Shown here piece by piece: positions 32,651 to 40,732 of a stretch of DNA of 51,037 bases. Position 1 is the first letter of the stretch; each line of letters begins with the position of its first letter. The position numbers and the translations under genes were made by a program. Under the pieces are notes generated by a model, which was not told the DNA's origin, searched no databases, and was given only the letters and a program-made list of their open reading frames with translations. The DNA comes from Alphaproteobacteria bacterium (lineage in GTDB: Bacteria; Pseudomonadota; Alphaproteobacteria; Sphingomonadales; Emcibacteraceae), in NCBI GenBank assembly GCA_002401545.1, contig NVTJ01000002.1, positions 1 through 51,037 of the forward strand, given 5' to 3'.

Positions 32651-32953
32651 TCAGCCACCAAATTCAATCAACCATTCCCAACGAACGGATTCCGGCTCAC
32701 CTTTGACATAATGTTTTTTACCTGTGATCTCAAAAACATCGCCGCCCTGAACAATTGGCAAATCCGCTTTTCTGACCTTTATTCTCTTTCCCCCGCCATC
32801 GAAATCATGGCCCAGAATACTCACATCCTGATCCGTATCCACGTCCAGATACTTAACCGCAACACCGGAACCCGTGCCACCCGCATAATACATCGCATCC
32901 AGCCCGTAGGCCGGATGATTGAAAACCGTATCTGAAAGCAGTGAAAATGGCAT
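32651..32953 (-). CDS. Head-tail joining protein, gpFII-like
   Basis: 100 aa. The stretch DFDGGGKRIKVRKADLPIVQGG plus DVFEITGKKHYVKGEPESVR follows the lambda gpFII pattern (small beta-barrel connector that lets tails attach to filled heads). It comes after the DUF2190 gene and before the moron. Quoted pieces are contiguous in the protein. Confidence 0.7.
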   Translation of the reverse strand: MPFSLLSDTVFNHPAYGLDAMYYAGGTGSGVAVKYLDVDTDQDVSILGHDFDGGGKRIKVRKADLPIVQGGDVFEITGKKHYVKGEPESVRWEWLIEFGG

Positions 32954-33006
32954 AAATTATAAAAGGGCGGCCGCGAAGCCACCCTTCCTCTTCGCAAATA
33001 ACCAGA

Positions 33007-33339
33007 TTAAGACTGGGTCAGCTTGACACGACCCGTCGCAGACGGATTGGCCGCCACCAATACCGCAAGCCCGATCAGGGTATTTGCCGTGACCACAGTG
33101 GTGCATTTTTTTGCCGTATTGTCCCAATAAATCTTGGCACCGACCGTCCATGCCTGGGCCAACAGTTTCTTCAGGTCAAACACGCCCTCAGTCACCAATT
33201 CCACATCAACACCGCTAAGGGCATCACCGGACGCCACACCAAACAGGCGGCCAATCAACGCACCTGCGCCACTGACCACGTCATATGGTGCCGCCGCCGT
33301 AAGCGTAGCACCCTGTTGAACATAATTTTTCATGTCCAT
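33007..33339 (-). CDS. DUF2190 family head protein (decoration-like)
   Basis: 110 aa. MKNYVQQGATLTAAAPYDVV, VSGDALSG-type turns, then KIYWDNTAKKCTTV and GLAVLVAANPSATGRVKLTQ fit DUF2190, often found beside capsid genes and related to head decoration or trimeric stabilising proteins. ATG 33339 and ATG 33333 are both possible; TAGGAG fits the second slightly better. Confidence 0.8.
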   Translation of the reverse strand: MDMKNYVQQGATLTAAAPYDVVSGAGALIGRLFGVASGDALSGVDVELVTEGVFDLKKLLAQAWTVGAKIYWDNTAKKCTTVVTANTLIGLAVLVAANPSATGRVKLTQS

Positions 33340-33402
33340 TTCTCCTAAGTTTCATTCGTGAAAATTAAGGTGATATGGCGAACCCATATCACCTTGTTAA
33401 TA

Positions 33403-34872
33403 TTAATTCGGGTTTTTCTGGAAACCACGGTGATCAATTGGAGCGCCGCCGCGATCAATACGAACCTTGATTTCAACACCATCCACATTAAAACCATGGC
33501 GGGTTTCAGTAAACATACCCTCCTGACCCTCAAGATGCGCCAATTCAATAGTATCAATCTGCATAGGGTCAGCGATGATATACCAAGATGTTTTGCTGAC
33601 TGCATCCAAACGCGGGTCTACCAATAATTCTAACTTACCCTTAAATGGATTTTCATCAGCTGCTTTGGCAGGTACAATGTTTGTTGAAAGAAATTTTTCA
33701 GCGTCGGTTTCAAGAGCCGCAGGAACCAATAGGAATTTCATGATCAAATTTAGTATTTCATCATCAGAAAGCCCGGTTTGCGTCCGCATAGCAGTCCGCA
33801 TTTTTCCAAGACTGGCTACTGATATTAAAGCCCCCGTAGCAAGGTTTTTATGGTCAGAATGAAACAGGGCCGTGCCATCACCCATAACATAGTTACCGGT
33901 GATAAAAGCCATAACCATATCACCTTCAAAATCAGAAGCCTTACGACCAAAAATCTGAGGAATACGATCAAACGCACTCATATCATCATTGATAATAGCC
34001 TGACGAGACAAGGCAATAATGCGGCCATAAGAATCAATTTTATATTTCTCTGATGCTTCACCAAATGACCCGCGTTTGAATTCCCCGTGTTCATTGACTT
34101 TTTCAAAAGCCATATCACCGCCACCTATTTGTGCGCGCTCTATTTGCTTAAAGTCTTTTACACCAATACGTCTGGTAAACCGTTCCCATACACGCGGAGC
34201 TTCGTCGTATGCGCTTCGCAGGGTACGGTTTATCGTATTACCCAGAATGATAGGAAAATCACTGGTACCCATCATTCCACCAGACCGCTGCTCAGTATTT
34301 AGTGCTATACCAACAATTTCCATGGGCGTTAAACCACGAACCTTCCCGCCCCTTTGAACAATGCAGTCACGGGCAATGTCCACAAGAGACATACCCCGAT
34401 ATTCCCTTGCGGCGTCCGTCAATTCATTATTTTGATAATTGGCGCGGTGAGCAATAGCACATTGCATCGCGGCCATACGGGTTTCATCTTCATTCTGACC
34501 ATCATGCGGCATCTCAACCTGAGTCCGAATGACGGTCAGTTCCTGCCGCTTGGCAACTTCATCATGCATACGAACCTTGGACTCATCGACACTAAGGCCC
34601 TGCTCAACAAAGCGCGTGGCAACAGCGTCATCCAGCCCGACAGAACGGCCTGCCGCCTGAATGTCAGTTACCCGTTGACGCTCTGCCGCCCGAATAGCGT
34701 TTTCATCAAGACCGGCAGCTTCCAGAGCAGGGTCTTTCTTCGGTTTACGGTCAAGCCGCGTTTCGGTGGATTCCACATTCTCAGAAACATTCTGAGATTG
34801 TGGAGCATTCTCATTTGACCGGTTCTCTGTTGCGGCGGTCTGTTCCGCATCCTTTTTGATAGCCTTTGGCAT
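33403..34872 (-). CDS. Internal start product: scaffold plus major capsid protein
   Basis: An in-frame ATG at 34872 is preceded by AAAGGA at 6 nt, a strong ribosome site placed in the linker just after the protease domain. It would give a 489-aa protein: a helical, charged scaffold-like part (residues 1-150, MPKAIKKDAEQTAATENRSN) and the Mu gpT-like capsid domain. Separate capsid supply is needed because hundreds of capsid copies but few protease copies are used per head; lambda Nu3 inside C is a parallel. Confidence 0.65.
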   Translation of the reverse strand: MPKAIKKDAEQTAATENRSNENAPQSQNVSENVESTETRLDRKPKKDPALEAAGLDENAIRAAERQRVTDIQAAGRSVGLDDAVATRFVEQGLSVDESKVRMHDEVAKRQELTVIRTQVEMPHDGQNEDETRMAAMQCAIAHRANYQNNELTDAAREYRGMSLVDIARDCIVQRGGKVRGLTPMEIVGIALNTEQRSGGMMGTSDFPIILGNTINRTLRSAYDEAPRVWERFTRRIGVKDFKQIERAQIGGGDMAFEKVNEHGEFKRGSFGEASEKYKIDSYGRIIALSRQAIINDDMSAFDRIPQIFGRKASDFEGDMVMAFITGNYVMGDGTALFHSDHKNLATGALISVASLGKMRTAMRTQTGLSDDEILNLIMKFLLVPAALETDAEKFLSTNIVPAKAADENPFKGKLELLVDPRLDAVSKTSWYIIADPMQIDTIELAHLEGQEGMFTETRHGFNVDGVEIKVRIDRGGAPIDHRGFQKNPN

Positions 34873-35487
34873 ATCAATTCCTTTCTGTTGCGGTGGGTCA
34901 GACCTCACCATTTCCAAAATACACGGGTTTAAATTTTGACTGTTCTGGCGGACTCCCGCGTCAGCATCCGCCGGAACAGTTACAAATGAAATTTCAAAAG
35001 GTTGCCATTCCACCGCCCGATATTCGTCGGGCTTGTCTTCGTTTTTGGTAACCTCATATTTTTGAACGCTATATCCAATCGATACATTGCGGATAATCCC
35101 GTCCCTGATATCCTGCCAAATCGGTTCAACATCATCCCGGGATGACAGGCGGATTGTGGCCATTGCCACACCGTCCGCCACCCATGCCCGTTCCACCACG
35201 CCAATCTGACTACTCAGTTGATAGAATGAATGGCTATCAAGACACGGTGCGCCGCCATTAAGACGGGACAGGTCCATATGCTTTGGGTCAAGGGACAGTT
35301 CTTCCACATACCGCCCCCGCATAAAGCTAAACCGCATAACCCGTGCACCGGTGGAAAAAACCACATCGACGGTGCGTTTGTCCTCATTTATCGTATCTGC
35401 CCGGAATTCCGCCATACGATGCTGATTTTCAATGTCCACTGATTTACGGGTATAGCTTTCTGTCTTATCAGTCTTTTGAACTGGCAT
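33403..35487 (-). CDS. Prohead protease/major capsid protein fusion
   Basis: 694 aa from ATG 35487 (AAGGA 8 nt upstream; a GTG two codons earlier lacks spacing). Residues about 20-200 are the prohead protease: a His in LDSHSFYQLSSQIGVVE and the Ser in IIRNVSIGYSV are the expected catalytic pair, followed by EISFVTVPADADAGVR. A charged scaffold-like region then leads to a Mu gpT-type capsid domain (GMMGTSDFPIILGNTINRTL, RIGVKDFKQIERAQIGGGDM, DGTALFHSDHKNLATG). The 5' end overlaps the portal gene by 20 bp. The architecture is known in alphaproteobacterial phages. Confidence 0.88.
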   Translation of the reverse strand: MPVQKTDKTESYTRKSVDIENQHRMAEFRADTINEDKRTVDVVFSTGARVMRFSFMRGRYVEELSLDPKHMDLSRLNGGAPCLDSHSFYQLSSQIGVVERAWVADGVAMATIRLSSRDDVEPIWQDIRDGIIRNVSIGYSVQKYEVTKNEDKPDEYRAVEWQPFEISFVTVPADADAGVRQNSQNLNPCILEMVRSDPPQQKGIDMPKAIKKDAEQTAATENRSNENAPQSQNVSENVESTETRLDRKPKKDPALEAAGLDENAIRAAERQRVTDIQAAGRSVGLDDAVATRFVEQGLSVDESKVRMHDEVAKRQELTVIRTQVEMPHDGQNEDETRMAAMQCAIAHRANYQNNELTDAAREYRGMSLVDIARDCIVQRGGKVRGLTPMEIVGIALNTEQRSGGMMGTSDFPIILGNTINRTLRSAYDEAPRVWERFTRRIGVKDFKQIERAQIGGGDMAFEKVNEHGEFKRGSFGEASEKYKIDSYGRIIALSRQAIINDDMSAFDRIPQIFGRKASDFEGDMVMAFITGNYVMGDGTALFHSDHKNLATGALISVASLGKMRTAMRTQTGLSDDEILNLIMKFLLVPAALETDAEKFLSTNIVPAKAADENPFKGKLELLVDPRLDAVSKTSWYIIADPMQIDTIELAHLEGQEGMFTETRHGFNVDGVEIKVRIDRGGAPIDHRGFQKNPN

Positions 35488-36979
35488 TTGCACTATCCTT
35501 TTTCGCTGGTTTTTTTTCTGTTTTCTGCAATTTCTGGCGGGGGTCCGATGTCAGGATGATTTTCCGATCATCCAGCATCTGGTTCATGGCCGCGATCTCA
35601 TCCAGATGCTGTTCAGGATCTTCACCACGGTCCGATATTGTCCGTTGCAATGTGGTAATGCCGGACTTGATCAGGGCTTCCTGACCTTCCGCATCTTTAC
35701 GGGGATCAATCCATGGCCGGATAGGGGCCGTCCATGTGGCTGGGTTATATCCCGGCTGACGTTGTCCCAGAAATACCGCAACATCATTGACATGATTCCA
35801 GACCCGTTTACATAATTGAGGTACCATCATAAGATGCTGCCAGATATCCAGCACCGCCCAGAATTCCACTTTGCCGCCACGGAGCGATCCATAATTCACA
35901 TCCGCCAGATTTCCCGTTAATTGCTCGTAACTTATTCCGATACCCGCCGCGATGGCATGTTGCTGGACCTTCATATAATCCCCATAACCCGGCACACTGG
36001 CGGGCGATCCAAACTTCACATCCTGATCATGTCCATGACGATAAACCCGACCGGGTGATATGCGCTCGACCAGATCACCTTTGTCGTCTTTTTCCCCAGT
36101 ACCCGCAAAACCACCATGCTTGCCAGGTGAAGAAGTCTGAATAAATGCCACAAAACACGCCTCAATCTTCTTGCGAACAAGTTCCGCAGCGTCATAATCT
36201 TCCACATCACGGGTTTTCAGAGCAACCGGGGCCATCCACGGCACACCGGCCACCTGTCCGGGGCGTAATTTATCAAAGATCGGGATAATTTCACGAGCAT
36301 CAATCCTCTGACTGGCAAATCCCTTGCGGTAATTGACCAGACTATCACCAGGGTGCTGAGGAAACAGCCAATAGGCGACCCTGCGACCATGTCGGTCAAA
36401 TTCACGGCCCAATATGATAATATTGCCATTTTTCAGGGATTCATTTTTGCCATAATCAATAAAATCTGATTCCAGCACTTCCAACTGAACAGGAATATCC
36501 ATCTTCCATGAACTTGGCCGCTTTCGAATCCTGATCAAACATTCCCCGCTTTCAAAAACAGCGCGGATTACCAGCCCCTGCAGCCCGTAGAAATCCATCA
36601 TGCCTTCAGGGTCGCAATTATCAGAAAATCTTTCCCACTGATCCATGATCAGGTTTTTTTCTTGCTTTGTCCCACGCGGTAAATAGGGCGTAATTCCCCG
36701 CCCAACCACATTCGACTGGATGATCCTTACCGCTTTCGCGCCCCATGGGCTGTTCCGTACAAGATCCCGTGACCGATTACGAAGATTGAATATTGCCGGA
36801 CCTATTTCAGCATTAGCCGACGTGCCAAGGGCTGTCCATCCCCCAGTTTGGTTGGTATTCTTGGCCGCATCATAAGCCCGGGTCATTTCTTCGAGAGCAA
36901 AGCGCGCGCCCATGCGGCGGGCCGCCCACTCTGGCGATATCATCGCAAGGCCACGCTCCAAAATGTTTTTACTTGACAT
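35468..36979 (-). CDS. Phage portal protein, lambda gpB family
   Basis: 503 aa from ATG 36979, one base after the gpW stop; a TTG upstream lies inside gpW. LVRNSPWGAKAVRIIQSNVV then GRGITPY, RAVFESGECLIRIRKRPSSW and GVPWMAPVALKTRDVEDYDA are typical of lambda-type portals; GISYEQLTGNLADVNYGSLR is the conserved 3' motif. Forms the dodecameric ring for DNA packaging. Ends in a Lys-rich tail. Confidence 0.93.
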   Translation of the reverse strand: MSSKNILERGLAMISPEWAARRMGARFALEEMTRAYDAAKNTNQTGGWTALGTSANAEIGPAIFNLRNRSRDLVRNSPWGAKAVRIIQSNVVGRGITPYLPRGTKQEKNLIMDQWERFSDNCDPEGMMDFYGLQGLVIRAVFESGECLIRIRKRPSSWKMDIPVQLEVLESDFIDYGKNESLKNGNIIILGREFDRHGRRVAYWLFPQHPGDSLVNYRKGFASQRIDAREIIPIFDKLRPGQVAGVPWMAPVALKTRDVEDYDAAELVRKKIEACFVAFIQTSSPGKHGGFAGTGEKDDKGDLVERISPGRVYRHGHDQDVKFGSPASVPGYGDYMKVQQHAIAAGIGISYEQLTGNLADVNYGSLRGGKVEFWAVLDIWQHLMMVPQLCKRVWNHVNDVAVFLGQRQPGYNPATWTAPIRPWIDPRKDAEGQEALIKSGITTLQRTISDRGEDPEQHLDEIAAMNQMLDDRKIILTSDPRQKLQKTEKKPAKKDSANASSKD

Positions 36980-36980
36980 T

Positions 36981-37175
36981 TTAATCCCGTTCAAATTTCA
37001 TGATCGTGGATGTAAAACCACTCTGGGCTTGCAATTCCTGTTCAATGGAATTTATCCGATTTTGAAGATCGCGCGCACTTCCGAACTTGACCTTGCGCCC
37101 ATCTTCTTCAATTTCCAGCACGCCCTCAGCATATGCGGCTTTCAGCTTGTCTAATTGTGATAGGGTATAGGCCAT
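36981..37175 (-). CDS. Head-tail joining protein, gpW family
   Basis: 64 aa, the expected gpW size. AYTLSQLDKLKAAYAEGVLE then KVKFGSARDLQNRINSIEQEL fit the family. It binds the portal and stops DNA leakage. The start overlaps the terL stop (TAATG) and the portal gene follows at once, the lambda A-W-B order. Confidence 0.88.
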   Translation of the reverse strand: MAYTLSQLDKLKAAYAEGVLEIEEDGRKVKFGSARDLQNRINSIEQELQAQSGFTSTIMKFERD

Positions 37176-39163
37176 TAATTGATCCAGTCATCACGAATAT
37201 CAGCCAGCCAATCATCCCCATTACTGGTGGGCTTATCTTCGGTTTCTTTTTCTCTGGTTTCCTGATTTTCAGGCTCTTGAGGCCCATGAACCTTAGATGC
37301 CTGAATGAATAAATCACCCTGATCCTCTGGAACTTCCCTTTTCCGCGCCAACGCCCGCCAATCATCATCGGTCATCAAATTAATACCCAGATGGTCCGCC
37401 ATAGCCATGTTATAAACACGGCAATCCAACCAATGGTTCTCACCTGATTGTTCCCAGGACAAAATTTCACGGCCAACGCTATTGGTTTTTTTCTTAATAT
37501 ATTCGGCAGTAATCTGTTTAAAAAACCGCTTTTCGTGAGCTTCACAGAAATGGCAATAACCCTGCGGGTTGAATTCCTGACCCTCTTTGATGCCTTCTTT
37601 GCGCAAATTGGCATAGAATTCAGATTTCAGGGACCACGTCCCCACATGCCAAAGTTCAACCCCGTTTTTAACCTTCTCACCATCATAATCCACATCTTTC
37701 AAAGATGGCTTGCGGGATATGGCCGGATTATGCCACCCGCCCTGATCACCCATTACAGCCCGCCGCCTCTGCGGATCCTTTCGTACCCAACGGTACACAC
37801 TGTGCGATGACCAACCACTATCACAGGCAAACGCATCTATAGGCCAGGCATGACCAAAACTGTCGGGATATTTACGGCCCGAAACTTCTGATAATTTTAG
37901 CCAGGCCACATCATCAGCCGCCGCAGGATCCCCGGTCAGAAACCCGTAATCCACCGACCAACTGGTGCCGCCATACCCCCACGCCGTGACCTCATAATAA
38001 ATCCCGTCCCCCTGCACGTCCGCAGCCCCGGTCAGAAATAACGCACCAATAGGCAGGGTCTTAAGTTTGTAATCTTCCCGCCGGGAATATAACTTCTTCC
38101 AAGCTGGTGCATCCCCCCGCTCTTCCCATGCCAAACCCAGACGTAAATTATAAAATGCTTTTAATTTTCTGGGATTGCCCTGAGCTTCCAGAAAATCTTT
38201 TACAATATTCCCCCAAGGCACAAATGGACTGATAAATGCATTCAGATGAAACGACGGTTCACGACCCTCATTTGGAAATTCGGCAATCCACCGCCCCGCC
38301 GCGACCATTTTTCGTTTATGATGTTCTTCCACAACACCGCCACAGTCTGGACAGGCAAAATAGGGGTTGTAGGGTGGTGACTTGTCAAAGAAAAACAAGT
38401 CCTTTTCAAAAGCCAGAACAAATTCATGGCCACAATGTGGGCAAGGTAAATGATATCTACGCCGATCACCCGCCTCAAACATTTTGTTAATTCGTGAAAT
38501 TTGCAGAATAACCGGTGTTGAAACTTCCGCCGACTTCCAATCACCAGTCATTTCATAAGATGTATGTCGCGCATCGATCAGGCCATGGGGATCGCCGTCG
38601 CTTCCAACTTCCAGCGGGAACCTGTCAACTTCATCCCGGTAATCATATTTGATGGTTTGAGAACTCAAACCAGTTGGGCTGCCCGCACCCGTTAAAGTCA
38701 GGAAACCCCCGATAAAAGATTTCTCCAAATTAGTAGAGCCACCACCGCCACCACCGATTTTTTGATCTTTAACAGTTTTCCGCAACGCAGAAGACGTATC
38801 AATAATTGGTTGAAATTTCTTCTTGTTAAACTTCTTGATATTATCCCCGTCCGGAAACACAAAAAGCATATTTGCGGGATAATGGATAATGGCAAAATCC
38901 GCAGCGATGATTAACACCAGGGATAACCCGGTTTGCGCCGATTTCATTATCGATGTTCTATTGCAAGGATAAGATGGATCCATACATTCCAGAGGTTCGC
39001 GGGCATAAGGGGTAATATTCACATCATACATCTGCCCGGCATAAGGCCCGTCTGGCACAACAATATTTTCCGCAGCCCAATCGCAGATATCCACATCTTC
39101 AGGCGGCGCAAGGGCAGCGGAGATTGTCATACTGACCACCAATGCCGCTGTTGCAAAACTCAT
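37175..39163 (-). CDS. Terminase large subunit, gpA family
   Basis: 662 aa packaging motor and nuclease. N-terminal CDWAAENIVVPDGPYAGQMY, then the ATPase motif region IMKSAQTGLSLVLIIAADFA, where the lambda-type P-loop lysine is not in the usual place. DYRDEVDRFP is the Walker-B-like stretch, and the GpA nuclease domain includes GAADVQGDGIYYEVTAWGYG and FACDSGWSSHSVYRW. A CxxC...CPxC zinc knuckle (LPCPHCGHEFVL, FACPDCGGVVEE) lies about residue 240-280, common in this family. Follows terS with a 2-bp gap. Confidence 0.92.
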   Translation of the reverse strand: MSFATAALVVSMTISAALAPPEDVDICDWAAENIVVPDGPYAGQMYDVNITPYAREPLECMDPSYPCNRTSIMKSAQTGLSLVLIIAADFAIIHYPANMLFVFPDGDNIKKFNKKKFQPIIDTSSALRKTVKDQKIGGGGGGSTNLEKSFIGGFLTLTGAGSPTGLSSQTIKYDYRDEVDRFPLEVGSDGDPHGLIDARHTSYEMTGDWKSAEVSTPVILQISRINKMFEAGDRRRYHLPCPHCGHEFVLAFEKDLFFFDKSPPYNPYFACPDCGGVVEEHHKRKMVAAGRWIAEFPNEGREPSFHLNAFISPFVPWGNIVKDFLEAQGNPRKLKAFYNLRLGLAWEERGDAPAWKKLYSRREDYKLKTLPIGALFLTGAADVQGDGIYYEVTAWGYGGTSWSVDYGFLTGDPAAADDVAWLKLSEVSGRKYPDSFGHAWPIDAFACDSGWSSHSVYRWVRKDPQRRRAVMGDQGGWHNPAISRKPSLKDVDYDGEKVKNGVELWHVGTWSLKSEFYANLRKEGIKEGQEFNPQGYCHFCEAHEKRFFKQITAEYIKKKTNSVGREILSWEQSGENHWLDCRVYNMAMADHLGINLMTDDDWRALARKREVPEDQGDLFIQASKVHGPQEPENQETREKETEDKPTSNGDDWLADIRDDWIN

Positions 39164-39165
39164 TT

Positions 39166-39741
39166 TTATTTCATATCCGTTTTAATTTTTTCAGAAAGCC
39201 TTTTCAAAAGACACTTGTTTTCTTCCAGCCGGTGCGCCTTGACCTCTTTCGGATCAGACATACTCGCCAGTTCAACACTGGTCCGGGCCGGCTGGGCCAG
39301 AAGCTCATCCCGTATCGTCCGGAACGCTTCAAATATATGTTTTTGAATATCATCCACCCGCACATACTGGCCCTGGCGAATCTGCAAATCCATTTCAGCT
39401 CTGTCAGCCTTTGCAATCTCTACCCTGGTCCGCGCACCATTCAATGCCGAACCCGCCGCAGGCTCTTGGCTATCCACGACTTCCGGCACATGATCATTAC
39501 CCAATGGCAATTCACCAGCCACCCGACCAGCATGATTACCGGACTTGGCCATATTCGTGGCCTGAGCGCGAACAAGATTAAATTTTGTCTTGCTGATCAG
39601 GATTGATCGCCCTTGCTTCCCCTGCACTAAATCAGGGTTGGCCTTCACTATCCTTGTAACGGTTGATTTATTTAATCCTGTGGCATTTGCGACATCGGAC
39701 AAATTCATAATATCCACATTCGTACTTGCCGCCTGTCCCAT
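39166..39741 (-). CDS. Terminase small subunit, Nu1-like
   Basis: 191 aa. N-terminal HTH (IMNLSDVANATGLNKSTVTR) for binding the packaging site, then a helical C-terminal part (AEMDLQIRQGQYVRVDDIQK) that contacts the large subunit. It opens the late operon. Direct repeats immediately upstream (39769-39814) are the natural candidates for its binding sites. Confidence 0.82.
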   Translation of the reverse strand: MGQAASTNVDIMNLSDVANATGLNKSTVTRIVKANPDLVQGKQGRSILISKTKFNLVRAQATNMAKSGNHAGRVAGELPLGNDHVPEVVDSQEPAAGSALNGARTRVEIAKADRAEMDLQIRQGQYVRVDDIQKHIFEAFRTIRDELLAQPARTSVELASMSDPKEVKAHRLEENKCLLKRLSEKIKTDMK

Positions 39742-39768
39742 ATAATCCGCCAGAAATTACCTTTAATG

Positions 39769-39814
39769 TTGTGCCAGTTGCATACCTATGTTGCGTGATT
39801 TTCCTAAGTTGCAT
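39769..39814. promoter_or_regulatory. GTTGCAT direct repeats upstream of terS (candidate terminase binding/cosB-like site)
   Basis: GTTGTGC (39769), GTTGCAT (39777-39783), GTTGCGT (39790-39796) and GTTGCAT (39808-39814), all in one orientation. Two belong to longer copies CCTATGTTGCGT and CCTAAGTTGCAT. Position directly before terS parallels the R sites of lambda cosB. Confidence 0.5.
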
Positions 39815-40033
39815 CAATAAAAACACCCCCCAATAAAAAAACCTCGATGCTAGAAACCCCCATATAGCGCGAAAGCCCAGAGAGGACCCGTGGGCTATTG
39901 TTGATAATCACTATCAGATTTCACTAACACATTGTATTTATTGAGTTATTTTGAAAGAGGCACCCCGCCGGTCTGTGTGAACCGGACGGCAGGGTGCAGT
40001 CGTTCAGGGAGGAAACTATATCAATAATGGCAA
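39815..40033. other. Non-coding interval with GC-rich dyad (candidate cosN or regulatory hairpin)
   Basis: No gene. 39960-39997 holds a GC-rich imperfect dyad: GCACCC/GGGTGC outer arms and CCGGT/ACCGG inner arms with an 8-nt loop. AGCCCA/TGGGCT at about 39874-39896 is a second hairpin. The late promoter for the minus-strand structural operon must start here, but no clear -35/-10 pair is visible. Confidence 0.45.
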
Positions 40034-40070
40034 TAAAAAAGGCCCGCATAGTTTCCTATACGAGCCTTGG
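40034..40070 (-). terminator. Intrinsic terminator after the early minus-strand genes
   Basis: Minus strand: AAGGCTCGTATAG, loop GAAA, CTATGCGGGCCTT, then a run of T. The stem is interrupted but strong, with AAGGC/GCCTT and ATAG/CTAT. It ends the early operon 27 bp after the stop at 40097 and separates it from the late operon. Confidence 0.8.
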
Positions 40071-40096
40071 TTGCTTTTATCGCCACAGCCACCATG

Positions 40097-40732
40097 TCAA
40101 TTCTCACCGCCGTCGTCAATGTTTTTTTTCCATGGGTCATGCTGAATACCGAGTGACACCACCTGATAGCCATTTAGTTTCAATGGGTTCGCCTGATAAT
40201 ATTTTTTTAGTCTATCAACCGCATTTACAAACTTTGAATAGATTTCCCGTGCAATTTCGATTTGCTGTGGCGAAATAATGAGTTTCAGTTCGCATAGATA
40301 TGGTCGCTTTGAGTTCCTCATATCTGCATATAACATCTTAGGTCTGCCCCGACGATCCAACACCGGGCCGAGCTTCGGCACAGCACCCGGCATCCAGTTC
40401 GGCAGCACCCCGGTCTGACCATAGTGGATGATCTGCCCCGTCTGAACATAATCAAACATCCTGATATCAACAGCAGATCGGACGAGGTCATGGACTTCCT
40501 CGGCATCAGTATCCAGCGACCCGTGATCAGGGCCATAGTAATCGATCTCTACCCCAAGGATAGCGTTGTCCATGCAGCGGGCGACACCGCACCCGGACAC
40601 AGCCTGGACCACCCGACCATCGGCACGTCGTTCATCAGGCAGCAGTCCCCGGCCCTGATCGACCACGAGGTGAGCCTTCTGTGCGCCGTATGTCCACTGC
40701 AACAGGGCAGCCATGGAGATATCTTTCTTCAT
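40097..40732 (-). CDS. Hypothetical protein at the end of the early operon (possible late regulator)
   Basis: 211 aa, no recognised domain. The N-terminus (SMAALLQWTYGAQKAHLVVD) and the C-terminal helix (EIAREIYSKFVNAVDRLKKY) are notable. It starts inside the replication gene end (4-bp overlap) and is followed by a terminator and the late operon. That is where late regulators such as antiterminator Q sit, so a late control role is possible, without sequence proof. Confidence 0.55.
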   Translation of the reverse strand: MKKDISMAALLQWTYGAQKAHLVVDQGRGLLPDERRADGRVVQAVSGCGVARCMDNAILGVEIDYYGPDHGSLDTDAEEVHDLVRSAVDIRMFDYVQTGQIIHYGQTGVLPNWMPGAVPKLGPVLDRRGRPKMLYADMRNSKRPYLCELKLIISPQQIEIAREIYSKFVNAVDRLKKYYQANPLKLNGYQVVSLGIQHDPWKKNIDDGGEN

